Below the pieces are notes generated by a model. It was not told the DNA's origin. It did no database searches and saw only the letters and a program-made list of their open reading frames with translations. This document shows, piece after piece, positions 1 through 7,558 of a stretch of 30,893 nucleotides of DNA (its first letter is position 1; every line of letters starts with the position of its first letter). The stretch lies in the NCBI GenBank assembly GCA_013911195.1, contig JACETS010000006.1, forward strand, positions 1 to 30,893, given 5' to 3'. The stretch comes from Verrucomicrobiales bacterium (GTDB lineage: Bacteria; Verrucomicrobiota; Verrucomicrobiia; Verrucomicrobiales; DEV007). A program made the translations under genes and the position numbers.

Positions 1-695
1 GAGGAATGCAGAACGAAAGTATTCTTATTCATGAATTCGGCCATGTAATTCAAGGGGCCGGTTTTAACAAAGAACAACAAGAAGAACTCAATGCCGCATT
101 TGCTAAATCCCGTGCAAGAAATATATGGAATGATGGTAGAGCGGCTCAAAGATTTCGGCGTGTTCAGTCTAAAGAACCCACCAGCCTACTTGAGGCTCTT
201 AAAAAATCTTTTCCTGATCAAAGTGTAGAGCTACTCACTAAGTGTCTTGATGGCGGTGACATTCTCGTTAATGGAAAGCCTACGAAGTCTTCTGTCAAAA
301 TAACCACTACCGATGATGTTCTTATTGTCTTTGGAGGCCCCAAAAAATGTTATGCTACCAGAAACCATGCAGAATACTGGGCAGAAGGTGTCCAGTGCTG
401 GTATGACACTAATCGAACCATGGATCATGACCATAATCATATAGAAACCAGAGAAGGTCTGATTGGTTATGACCCTGGTCTGGCCAAATTATGTGAAAAG
501 GTCCTCGGCAATAATACCTGGCGTTTTGTTTCCCCTAGAAAGAGAGCAGGGGAGGGTCATTTGAAAGACTTTGATCCAAATAACCTCCCTGAAGTAGTTG
601 ATTTGCCTCATATCAGAGAAGCCGCTCTCGATTACTATGATAACTACTGGTCAAGCTTTTGGGAACGCTTGAAGAAAAAGTATTCGGCCGAATAA
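1..695 (+). CDS. putative zinc metallopeptidase with S4-like insert, 5' end outside window
   Basis: The reading frame is open to the left edge, and the first ATG (6-8) lies only eight codons before the zinc motif, so the true N-terminus is probably upstream and the gene is partial. Counting from that ATG, HEFGH at residues 9-13 is an HExxH zinc site. The segment HAEYWAEGVQ at 121-130 supplies glutamates suited to the third ligand, as in gluzincin-like families where the second motif reads EYFAE. Between them, residues about 59-108 read like an S4 RNA-binding fold as in RluD-type pseudouridine synthases: a helix pair followed by GGDILVNGKPTKSS and a DDVLIVF strand. The C-terminal part is rich in Trp, Tyr and His. 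No substrate can be assigned. The gene is convergent with the SPFH gene, and the two stop codons are directly adjacent (693-695 and 696-698). The peptidase call is fairly firm; the S4 assignment is an inference from pattern. Confidence 0.7.
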   Translation, partial: GMQNESILIHEFGHVIQGAGFNKEQQEELNAAFAKSRARNIWNDGRAAQRFRRVQSKEPTSLLEALKKSFPDQSVELLTKCLDGGDILVNGKPTKSSVKITTTDDVLIVFGGPKKCYATRNHAEYWAEGVQCWYDTNRTMDHDHNHIETREGLIGYDPGLAKLCEKVLGNNTWRFVSPRKRAGEGHLKDFDPNNLPEVVDLPHIREAALDYYDNYWSSFWERLKKKYSAE

Positions 696-1439
696 TTACG
701 TACCCTGTGAATTCGTTCGTATCTCTTGAATGGCTAATTTTAACTCTTTGAGTTCCTCTTTTAGCGCTGCAATTTCTTGAGTAACATCCATATTGATTCG
801 GTTATGCATATTTAAATGAGCCTCCTTGCCAAGGGCATCTAAATATCCAGACTCGTCTGTAATATCCTGTATGTTAACGTTGATTAATCGAAGGCCGACC
901 TTTCGAAGCTCTGCTTCAACACCATCTGCAATTCGCTCAATAAGCTGATCCCTATCAGAATTAATTGCCTCAATATCCATCGTCGCAATAACAACACGCA
1001 TCTGACCAAAAATAACGTCTCTTGCCAAGTCTCTGACCTGAGTGAGTTGGAGGCCCAACAAACGTTCCGCCGCATTCGACATCACCGCTGGATCAGTGGA
1101 AATACCAACCGTAAAAGTTGATGGAGTATTGATCCTGATGTTCTGTTTCGTCAGGACTCCTTCTAGAGGAATATCAATTGGAATAGGAGTGAGGTCCAAA
1201 TATTCAAAGGCTTGGATAACAGGCCACACAAAAGCCGCACCACCGTGTAAACACTTTGAGGATTGGCCCACACCTGTTTTACCATAAATGACAAGAATTC
1301 TGTCAGAAGGACATTTTTGATATCTAGAAAAAAAGAAGACCAGCATTCCTAGCCCAACTACAAACATAGTTATCATGAGAATTATCACAAAGGTACCGCC
1401 GCCCGCCGCCGATTGGCTCAATAGAGTTGTAGCATTCAT
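696..1439 (-). CDS. short SPFH/flotillin-like membrane protein, copy 1
   Basis: This 247-residue protein has a Gly/Ala-rich N-terminus, one membrane helix at about residues 16-38 ending in FFFSRY, then KCPSDRILVIYG, which is the flotillin-type entry into an SPFH (band 7) domain running to about residue 210. Typical flotillins are near 500 residues with long coiled-coil tails; here the domain is followed only by a short helix with coiled-coil character (ALKEELKELKLAIQEI). SPFH proteins oligomerise at membranes and organise microdomains or cap proteases; the role of this copy is unknown. The core is very like that of the gene at 2367-3305, including AERLLGLQLTQVRDLARD, but the tails differ completely after ALGxxA. 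ATG start, no clear Shine-Dalgarno. A 25-bp AT-rich inverted repeat lies 36 bp upstream, as it does before copy 3. Confidence 0.85.
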   Translation of the reverse strand: MNATTLLSQSAAGGGTFVIILMITMFVVGLGMLVFFFSRYQKCPSDRILVIYGKTGVGQSSKCLHGGAAFVWPVIQAFEYLDLTPIPIDIPLEGVLTKQNIRINTPSTFTVGISTDPAVMSNAAERLLGLQLTQVRDLARDVIFGQMRVVIATMDIEAINSDRDQLIERIADGVEAELRKVGLRLINVNIQDITDESGYLDALGKEAHLNMHNRINMDVTQEIAALKEELKELKLAIQEIRTNSQGT

Positions 1440-1475
1440 AACACTATACTAACACTCCTATACTATCCTATTCCA

Positions 1476-1500
1476 TTATAAAATATGGTTTATTTTATAA
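1476..1500. promoter_or_regulatory. AT-rich inverted repeat upstream of SPFH copy 1
   Basis: Perfect 10-bp arms TTATAAAATA and TATTTTATAA with a 5-base spacer, centred about 50 bp before the ATG of SPFH copy 1. The same arms with a different spacer stand at 3343-3367 at the same distance before copy 3, as part of a larger duplicated block. There is no GC-rich stem or T-tract, so an operator or promoter-region element is more likely than an intrinsic terminator, but the role is not known. Confidence 0.55.
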
Positions 1501-1505
1501 CGATG

Positions 1506-1537
1506 CGATAAAGACCTCTCCTTATACCTTGCCGCTT
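1506..1537 (-). pseudogene. relic of the 3' end of the sulfatase gene (duplication scar)
   Basis: Aligned without gaps to 3373-3404, the last codons of the sulfatase gene, this stretch matches at 21 of 32 positions, including GCCGCTT and TTAT-CCT. It continues directly into the more strongly conserved inverted-repeat block (1468-1505 against 3335-3372). The former stop codon position is no longer a stop. The simplest reading is that the SPFH gene was duplicated together with the tail of the sulfatase gene that precedes it. The fragment abuts the stop codon of SPFH copy 2 and encodes nothing. Confidence 0.65.
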
Positions 1538-2364
1538 TAATTATCTCCATTTTGATCAAGTATAATTTTTCCCTCTTTATCACTTAGATTAAATTTATAA
1601 TTGTTTTTACCTCCCTTAAATGAAACGATAGCCCTAACATTATTTATAGGGTGACCATTAGAATCCTTTATGGTTAAGGTAGGAACCTTTAGGTGCCGTT
1701 TTGCCCGTTCTTCGTCTATTGTAAATTTTAGAGTATTTTGAAACCAAGAATCTAATTCGGTATTGAATTCAAGACCTGGTTTGTTTTTAAAAATCAATTT
1801 CATTGAATTTAAAAAAACTTTTTCTTTATCGGTAACTTCGTCTCTTATAACCATGTTTATTAATTTTAATCCTACTTTATCAAGCTCCTCTTCAACGGAA
1901 TTTGAAAGTTTCTCTTCAAATTGATTTCTATTAACAATAAATTCAAAATAGTCTATCTGACCTAGGCACGACTGGATTTTCTCAATAATTATCTCTCTTG
2001 CTAATGCCTCGATTTGATTATGTTGAAGACCCAACAAATGTTTTGCTGCATTGTCCATAATACCTTTTTCGGTAGAGATACCTAAAGTAAATGTTGATGT
2101 CATATTTATCTTAATCCCGTGCTCTGAAAAATTACCCTCAAAAGAAATGTCAATCGGTATGGGGTTCAAATTTAAGAGCTCATAAGATTGAATTAAAGGC
2201 CAAATAAAAGCGCATTCTCCATGAATACATTTGGGGTGTTGCTCTTTTGAATTTGAACCATGTACAACCATAATTCTATTTGGAGTAAACGTCTTATACC
2301 TAGAAAAAAAGAAAATCACTAGGCAAAGACAGACGATAAGTAATAAGGAAACGATTAGGTACAT
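1537..2364 (-). CDS. divergent SPFH/flotillin-like protein with beta-domain tail, copy 2
   Basis: This is a 275-residue diverged paralogue of its two neighbours. It has an N-terminal membrane helix (about 2-21), FFFSRY, then TPNRIMVVHGSN in place of CPSDRILVIYG, and the shared SPFH core features PIPIDI, TFTLGIST and the LLGLQHNQIEALARE helix. The tail from about residue 225 (PTLTIKDSNGHPINNVRAIV, then a FNLSDKEGKIIL turn) resembles a small carboxypeptidase-regulatory-like beta sandwich and is related in layout to the tail of copy 3. The ATG lies two bases after the stop of copy 3, so the two are probably translationally coupled and co-transcribed. It does not have its own copy of the inverted-repeat block. 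Base composition is more AT-rich than in its neighbours and the sequence has drifted furthest. Molecular role unknown. Confidence 0.8.
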   Translation of the reverse strand: MYLIVSLLLIVCLCLVIFFFSRYKTFTPNRIMVVHGSNSKEQHPKCIHGECAFIWPLIQSYELLNLNPIPIDISFEGNFSEHGIKINMTSTFTLGISTEKGIMDNAAKHLLGLQHNQIEALAREIIIEKIQSCLGQIDYFEFIVNRNQFEEKLSNSVEEELDKVGLKLINMVIRDEVTDKEKVFLNSMKLIFKNKPGLEFNTELDSWFQNTLKFTIDEERAKRHLKVPTLTIKDSNGHPINNVRAIVSFKGGKNNYKFNLSDKEGKIILDQNGDN

Positions 2365-2366
2365 TA

Positions 2367-3305
2367 TTATCTACTAATTTTTACCCCCTCTATTTGTATA
2401 AGACCCAATCCATCAGTTTTTCCTGAAAAGATATTTACTCCCGAGTTTGTAATTTGAATATTTGCTTCTTTGATGGGTTTATCATCACTATCGACTAAAT
2501 ATATTGTCGCCCCATCAAACCTTTCCCCTGCACTCGATTGTAAAAGTTGGGCTATAACTTCCTCTGTCCATGGTTCTGAGTTTTGGACATATGGACCAGG
2601 ATCATAGACCAAATCCTTAGCTTTTAAATTTATACCTTTTTTACGTGCCTCTTCCCATTGTTTAGCGTCTTGTATTGCTCGATGACTAGCTCTCCTACCA
2701 AGGGCATTAAGATAACCAGACTCATCAGTAATATCGATAATATTCACGTTGATTAACCGAAGGCCTACCTTACGAAGCGCTCCTTCAATCCCATCTGAAA
2801 TTCGATCGATGAGCTGATCTCTGTCTGAGTTAATCACCTCAATATTCATCTTAGCAATAACATCAATCATCTGAGCAAAAATAATGTCTCTTGCTAAATC
2901 TCTGACCTGAGTCAGTTGGAGACCCAACAAACGTTCCGCCGCATTTGACATAACTGCTGGATCAGTTGAAATGCCAACTGTAACAGTCGATGGAGTATTA
3001 ACCCTGATGTTCTCTTTTGAAAGCGCACCCTCAAGAGGAATATCAATTGGGATTGGAGTCAGGTCCAAGTAATCGAAATCTTGAATAAATGGCCAAATAA
3101 AAGCACGGCCTCCATGTAAACACTTTGAGGATTGATGTATTCCAATTTGGCCATAAATGACAAGAATCCTATCTGAGGGACATTTTTGATATCTAGAAAA
3201 GAAGAAGACCAGCATTCCTAGCCCAAGTACAAGGACACTAATAACGAGAATAAATCCGAAATTTCCACCTCCTGCCGCTTGGCCTATTAATATTATAGAG
3301 TCCAC
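2367..3305 (-). CDS. SPFH/flotillin-like protein with C-terminal beta-sandwich domain, copy 3
   Basis: A 312-residue protein with an N-terminal membrane helix (about 14-37), FFFSRYQKCPSDRILVIYG and a full SPFH core to about residue 210, close to copy 1. After ALGRRA it runs through a charged helix (AIQDAKQWEEARKK), a linker, then from about residue 268 a domain ATIYLVDSDDKPIKEANIQI with a SGKTDGLGLIQIEG turn, typical of carboxypeptidase-regulatory or Ig-like folds that append to surface or signalling proteins. Start is GTG; the only nearby ATG upstream is followed at once by a stop. It lies 67 bp after the sulfatase gene and 2 bp before copy 2, so copies 3 and 2 form one unit. The same 25-bp inverted repeat precedes it as precedes copy 1. 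Function not assigned beyond membrane scaffold family. Confidence 0.82.
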   Translation of the reverse strand: MDSIILIGQAAGGGNFGFILVISVLVLGLGMLVFFFSRYQKCPSDRILVIYGQIGIHQSSKCLHGGRAFIWPFIQDFDYLDLTPIPIDIPLEGALSKENIRVNTPSTVTVGISTDPAVMSNAAERLLGLQLTQVRDLARDIIFAQMIDVIAKMNIEVINSDRDQLIDRISDGIEGALRKVGLRLINVNIIDITDESGYLNALGRRASHRAIQDAKQWEEARKKGINLKAKDLVYDPGPYVQNSEPWTEEVIAQLLQSSAGERFDGATIYLVDSDDKPIKEANIQITNSGVNIFSGKTDGLGLIQIEGVKISR

Positions 3306-3334
3306 TACATATAGACTAACACTTTTTCAGAATT

Positions 3335-3404
3335 CTATTCCATTATAAAATATCAGTTATTTTATAAGGATGCTAGGGAAGCTTGTCGTTATCCCTAGCC
3401 GCTT
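3335..3404. repeat. 70-bp direct repeat, copy B (partner 1468-1537)
   Basis: This is the probable ancestral copy of the block, since its distal 32 bases are the intact 3' end of the sulfatase gene (3373-3404). See the partner for alignment details. Confidence 0.75.
3343..3367. promoter_or_regulatory. AT-rich inverted repeat upstream of SPFH copy 3
   Basis: Arms TTATAAAATA and TATTTTATAA with a 5-base spacer that differs from the copy at 1476-1500, 37 bp before the GTG start and 5 bp after the sulfatase stop codon. Retention of both arms while the spacer has changed points to selection on the palindrome. Confidence 0.55.
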
Positions 3405-4701
3405 CAAAATCCACTAATCTTTTAAGAGAATTGGCTATATTCCTTTGCTTTTTGGCAATGTCATTCTTCTCGTTTGGGTCTTTGCTCAAATCAAACAGCT
3501 CTTCTCTGCCTTTCCCTACGATCAGTTTCCAGGGCCATTGATGCAAAGCGGCATAGGTTCCGTTGACACCCTTACAGTATAAGATTCTTTTATTTTCGAA
3601 TTCTTTTTTATTTGTAATTAGAGGCCAAATATCCAAGCCATCCCAATTTAGATCGGGTTTTTCGTCGTATCCTATGAGACCACAAATTGTGGGCATCCAG
3701 TCAGTAACATGGGTCAGAGCCTTAACTTTTATTGGGTCTATTTCTCCAGGCCAATAGGCTATGGCGGGAACTCTTATGCCACCCTCATAAAGTTGTGATT
3801 TCCACCCTCTCAATGGGGTATTGAGCCCTTTTATTTTTCCCTTGGCTTTGGTGTTTGGGTAACGAGAACTATCATCACCATTAGTTCCTCCATTATCAGA
3901 GAAAAAGATGACTAAGGTGTTATCTTTCTGACCAAGTTTGTTAATTGCATCGATAATCTGACCAATGCTGTCATCCATATGTTCCAAGCAGGCAACATAC
4001 TGCCGGCGTTCAAGCTCAACATTTTTAACTCTATCTAGCCACTTGTCCGGCTCATCAAAAGGCGTGTGAACCGCAGTGTACGGTACATAAAGAAAGAATG
4101 GTTTCCCTTTTGATTCTTTGATAAATCGTAATGCATCCTTCGTAAGAAGATCGGTAACGTGGCCTTTTTCTTGAATAAGACGGTCGTTTCTATGCCAGGT
4201 TTGACTGTATGGGCCGTGCTTATAAAGGTGATTCCAAGGATTGATTCCCCCTGCCAGAGATCCATAGGATTGGTCGAATCCAAACTTTGTGGGGCCCCAT
4301 TCGGGTTTCGATCCCAAATGCCATTTGCCAGCGATCGAGGTTTGATAACCGACTTCTTTAAGAGCTTTTGGCAAAGTGATTATATCCCACGGCAAAACTC
4401 TTTCATTGCTTGGTTTGGTGTTACCAAAACGTGACCAATACCTGCCCGTCAATAAACCCACCCGAGTGGGTGTGCACATTGGAGCCACATAATGCATATC
4501 CAGTTCTGCGCCGCCTTTTTGCAAACGATCAATATTGGGAGTTCTTATAGTAGAGCCATGATATCCCACGTCCGCCCAACCCATATCATCCGCTACCAAT
4601 ATAACGATATTCGGCTTCGCTGGACGGCCAGTTGCAGATCCAACAAATGAAAAAATAACAGCAGATAAGAGGGGAAGGAAAAGTAATAATCTCTTAACCA
4701 C
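3373..4701 (-). CDS. secreted formylglycine-dependent sulfatase (arylsulfatase family S1)
   Basis: A 442-residue protein that should hydrolyse sulfate esters, probably from sulfated polysaccharide or its oligomers, in the periplasm or outside the cell. A signal peptide occupies about residues 1-26. Metal ligands appear in VADDMGW; the catalytic motif CTPTR at 76-80 carries the Cys that is oxidised to formylglycine, followed by the second signature GLLTGRYWSR; the C-terminal SDNGGTN completes the metal site. Length is usual for the family. The motif layout (YHGSTIRTPNIDRL, HYVAPMCTPTR) recalls arylsulfatase B-like enzymes, but the exact substrate cannot be read from sequence. Start is GTG, 22 bp downstream of the PQQ-like gene, so the two form an operon. 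A sulfatase-maturing enzyme is not in the window. Confidence 0.93.
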   Translation of the reverse strand: MVKRLLLFLPLLSAVIFSFVGSATGRPAKPNIVILVADDMGWADVGYHGSTIRTPNIDRLQKGGAELDMHYVAPMCTPTRVGLLTGRYWSRFGNTKPSNERVLPWDIITLPKALKEVGYQTSIAGKWHLGSKPEWGPTKFGFDQSYGSLAGGINPWNHLYKHGPYSQTWHRNDRLIQEKGHVTDLLTKDALRFIKESKGKPFFLYVPYTAVHTPFDEPDKWLDRVKNVELERRQYVACLEHMDDSIGQIIDAINKLGQKDNTLVIFFSDNGGTNGDDSSRYPNTKAKGKIKGLNTPLRGWKSQLYEGGIRVPAIAYWPGEIDPIKVKALTHVTDWMPTICGLIGYDEKPDLNWDGLDIWPLITNKKEFENKRILYCKGVNGTYAALHQWPWKLIVGKGREELFDLSKDPNEKNDIAKKQRNIANSLKRLVDFEAARDNDKLP

Positions 4702-4723
4702 AATCAGGAAAAAATTACACTCT

Positions 4724-6082
4724 TTAGTCTACAGAATTTGAAATACAGTAAACCGCTCCTGCAGTTCGAATAAGAAGTTTTCCGTCAACTATTGCAGGGC
4801 AAGCCATGCATAACTCATCCAAATCATTAACATGAAGGATTTCGAATTCTTTGCCTGTTTTTATCACATAAGTCTTTCCATTCTCGGCCAAACAAAAAAG
4901 CCTGTCTTTATAGGCCCATGGCGAAGTTGTGAAAGAAGCTCCTCGAGGAAATCGGATACGATCGTAAAACTGTTTACCCGTTTTGGAGTCATATGTAGAT
5001 ATCATTCCCTGATCTAAAAGGAGATAATAAATTCCGTTATATACCAAAGGGGTAGTATTATAAGGTCCCCCCTTTGGCTGATACCACTGGATATATTCAT
5101 TAGAATTATCATCATCCTTGAGACTAATATCACCTTTCGCTCCAGGCCTAATCGCATAAACAGGGCGATGAGGATCAGCAAAATAACCGGAGGTTACATA
5201 TAATAGATTATCGACAACAAAAGGAGAGGGGATAACCAAGTTCGACATCCTTCCGGTAAGTTCCCATAGTACTTTTCCGTCAAGACCATAGGACAGGATC
5301 TTTTTCTTTCCTGGAACTACAATTTCTGTTCTATCCTTTGTGCTCCATATGAATGGGGTTGCCCAGGTACTTTTACCATCACGTAAAACTCTCCATTTTT
5401 CAGTGCCCTTTTCAGCATCTAAAGAAGCCATATAAGATTGCTCATTATTATCATAAACATAAATAATCTGATTGCCGTGAATTACTGGTGAGGCCGCAGC
5501 ACCGTAGTCCCACATCGTTTTTTTGGGTTCTATTGAATGTTTCCACAGTTCTTTTCCATTCAAGTCGTAGCACCACATTCCCAAGTCACCGAATAGAACA
5601 TATAAGCGCTTACCATCAGTGACTGGAGTTTCGGCCGCGTAGCAGCTTTTGGGATGTCGACCCACGGGTGGTTCACCGGTATGTGCCTCATTTTTCCAAA
5701 TTATTTTTCCGGTCTTCAGGTCCATGCAATAAACCATCCAATGGTGCGTGCCAGAAGGAACGCCCCGTCGGCCTAGACCTAAATATAACCCCGCCTTAGG
5801 TTTTTCGTTTTCCTCCGCCTTATCGTTGATGACACTAGTTATAAATACCTTATCGCCCCATACTACAGGTGAGGACCATCCTGTACCGGGAACCTGAGTT
5901 TTCCATTTAACGTTTTCCGTTTTTGACCATTTTATAGGCAGACCTTTATGTTTACCGTCGTTAGGTAAGCCACTAGCGTCAGCACCTCTAAGTCTTGGCC
6001 AATTATCGGTATTCTCACCAAATCCGGGAAGAGTTATAAAAACTAAATTAATAATGAAAAATGTAATTATCCGGTTCATCAT
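4724..6082 (-). CDS. secreted PQQ-like beta-propeller repeat protein
   Basis: A 452-residue protein with a signal peptide (about 1-22) followed by DNWPRLRGADASG, the usual opening of planctomycete and verrucomicrobial PQQ-like proteins. Repeated blades read like TGWSSPVVWGDKVFIT, DLKTGKIIWKNEA, TPVTDGKRLYVLFG, DLNGKELWKHS and DAEKGTEKW, that is WD-like BamB-type strands. Such proteins are exported seven- or eight-bladed propellers; most lack PQQ and no catalytic residues can be assigned. Start is one of two adjacent ATG codons at the 5' end. It is first in an operon with the sulfatase and divergent from the permease gene, separated by 108 bp. Role in sulfated glycan use is an inference from position only. 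Confidence 0.88.
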   Translation of the reverse strand: MMNRIITFFIINLVFITLPGFGENTDNWPRLRGADASGLPNDGKHKGLPIKWSKTENVKWKTQVPGTGWSSPVVWGDKVFITSVINDKAEENEKPKAGLYLGLGRRGVPSGTHHWMVYCMDLKTGKIIWKNEAHTGEPPVGRHPKSCYAAETPVTDGKRLYVLFGDLGMWCYDLNGKELWKHSIEPKKTMWDYGAAASPVIHGNQIIYVYDNNEQSYMASLDAEKGTEKWRVLRDGKSTWATPFIWSTKDRTEIVVPGKKKILSYGLDGKVLWELTGRMSNLVIPSPFVVDNLLYVTSGYFADPHRPVYAIRPGAKGDISLKDDDNSNEYIQWYQPKGGPYNTTPLVYNGIYYLLLDQGMISTYDSKTGKQFYDRIRFPRGASFTTSPWAYKDRLFCLAENGKTYVIKTGKEFEILHVNDLDELCMACPAIVDGKLLIRTAGAVYCISNSVD

Positions 6083-6190
6083 GAATTAAAATAAAACGCA
6101 TTGAATGTCTGATGCCAAAGGAATAATCATAAGTTTTAGTCGAATTTCCACAGAGATCATGTTTTTTGATGATATCTAAGAGTCTCGGTA

Positions 6191-7546
6191 ATGGATAAAA
6201 ATAGTAAAAATGACGAACAATCTGTAAAAGCTCCTGGATGGTCAGCGGCGACAGCGATCGTCGTAGGCAACATGGTTGGAATTGGCGTTTTTACCAGTCT
6301 TGGCTATCAACTTACGGATGTTTCCAGTAATTTTTCCATTTTGCTTCTCTGGGTCCTTGGTGGCATTTATGCAATTTGCGGTGCCCTCTGTTACGGTGAG
6401 TTAGTGGCTTGTAGGCCAAGGTGTGGAGGTGAGTATCACCTGTTATCTTCTGTGTACCACCCTAGCGCTGGATTTCTTGCTGGATGGATTTCAGTGACTG
6501 TTGGCTTTGCGGCACCGGTCGCTGCTGCTTGTGGAATTTTTGGGGAATATTTTGTTCAGTCAATAGGATTGGGAAACTTATCATCCAAAGTACCTGCGGT
6601 GATCATGCTAGTCTTTGTAACAGCCGTTCATCTAATGAAGTTAAGGGTAGGGGGTAATTTTCAAATTATCATGACCGTCATGAAATTCGGTTTAATCTTC
6701 CTGTTAGCAATTTCAGGGCTATTACTTGGAACCGAGGGTTCTTGGGATTTTACACCAAAGAAAGACGAATGGTCAGTCATCTTAAGCCCAGGTTTTGCTG
6801 TTGCCTTGTTTTATGTAAACTATGCCTATGCTGGTTGGAATGCAGCCTCCTACGTTGCAGGAGAAATTAATGAGCCAGCTAAGAATGTTCCCCGTGCTTT
6901 ATTATTAGGGACAATCTCTGTTCTTATCCTTTATCTCCTAATCAATATTTCGTTTATCGTAAGTACTCCCAAAAGTGAAATGGTCGGCCAAGAAGAGGTC
7001 GGTCTCATTGCCGCCCGATATATTTTTGGCGAATCAGGAGGTAACCTGATTGGTGCACTAGTTGCTTTTGGTTTAATTTCTGCCGTCAGTGCCATGACTT
7101 GGGCGGGCCCACGAGTAACCCAAATGATTGGTCAGGACTATAAAAAATTAAATTTCTTTGCGAAGACCAACCAAAACAAAATCCCGTACAATTCAGTAAT
7201 TTTTCAGTCATCAATTGCCATGATGATGTTAATCTTTGTTAATCCCGATCAAATAATTGTTTATCTGGAATTTGTTTTAAATCTATCCCTCTCGGCAGCA
7301 GTAGCTGGTGTGATTTGGCTACGTTTTAAGGAACCTGATCTAGAACGTCCTTACCGGTGTTTGGGATATCCAATAACGCCAATTCTTTTTCTCTGCATGG
7401 CGATTTACATTATCTGGAGACTAATAGAAACCCGTCCGATTGAATCCTTATGGGGATTGGGAACTGTTGTTCTAGGTATTATATTTTATTTTTTGGTAAG
7501 AAAAAATGAATGCGAAGCTGCTTCACTAAAAGGAAAATCTGATTAA
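6191..7546 (+). CDS. APC-family amino-acid permease
   Basis: A 451-residue polytopic membrane protein of the amino acid-polyamine-organocation superfamily. The N-terminus has the family signature GNMVGIGVFTSLG in helix 1, and about twelve hydrophobic helices follow to near residue 440. SYVAGEINEPAKNVPRAL is the conserved loop following helix 6 in LAT/APC-type carriers, and YPITPILFLCMA lies near the C-terminus. It should import or exchange amino acids across the inner membrane; the substrate is not predictable. ATG start without a strong Shine-Dalgarno. It is the first gene of a plus-strand run: the thioredoxin-fold gene starts 12 bp after it, and recJ and recG follow. Confidence 0.9.
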   Translation: MDKNSKNDEQSVKAPGWSAATAIVVGNMVGIGVFTSLGYQLTDVSSNFSILLLWVLGGIYAICGALCYGELVACRPRCGGEYHLLSSVYHPSAGFLAGWISVTVGFAAPVAAACGIFGEYFVQSIGLGNLSSKVPAVIMLVFVTAVHLMKLRVGGNFQIIMTVMKFGLIFLLAISGLLLGTEGSWDFTPKKDEWSVILSPGFAVALFYVNYAYAGWNAASYVAGEINEPAKNVPRALLLGTISVLILYLLINISFIVSTPKSEMVGQEEVGLIAARYIFGESGGNLIGALVAFGLISAVSAMTWAGPRVTQMIGQDYKKLNFFAKTNQNKIPYNSVIFQSSIAMMMLIFVNPDQIIVYLEFVLNLSLSAAVAGVIWLRFKEPDLERPYRCLGYPITPILFLCMAIYIIWRLIETRPIESLWGLGTVVLGIIFYFLVRKNECEAASLKGKSD

Positions 7547-7558
7547 TCTGATTTAGTA

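Larger units (their letters stand above)
1468..1537. repeat. 70-bp direct repeat, copy A (partner 3335-3404)
   Basis: Positions 1468-1537 align with 3335-3404 at a constant offset of 1867 bp with no gaps and about 55 of 70 identities. The block holds the AT-rich inverted repeat and the sulfatase tail relic. It shows that SPFH copies 1 and 3 are tandem duplicates that carried their upstream region with them. Confidence 0.75.

Noticed and set aside
696..1439. SPFH copy 1 as a frameshifted version of copy 3
   Set aside because: The tails differ in DNA as well as protein right after ALGxxA, so no single indel restores the copy 3 tail; copy 1 ends in a sensible coiled coil.
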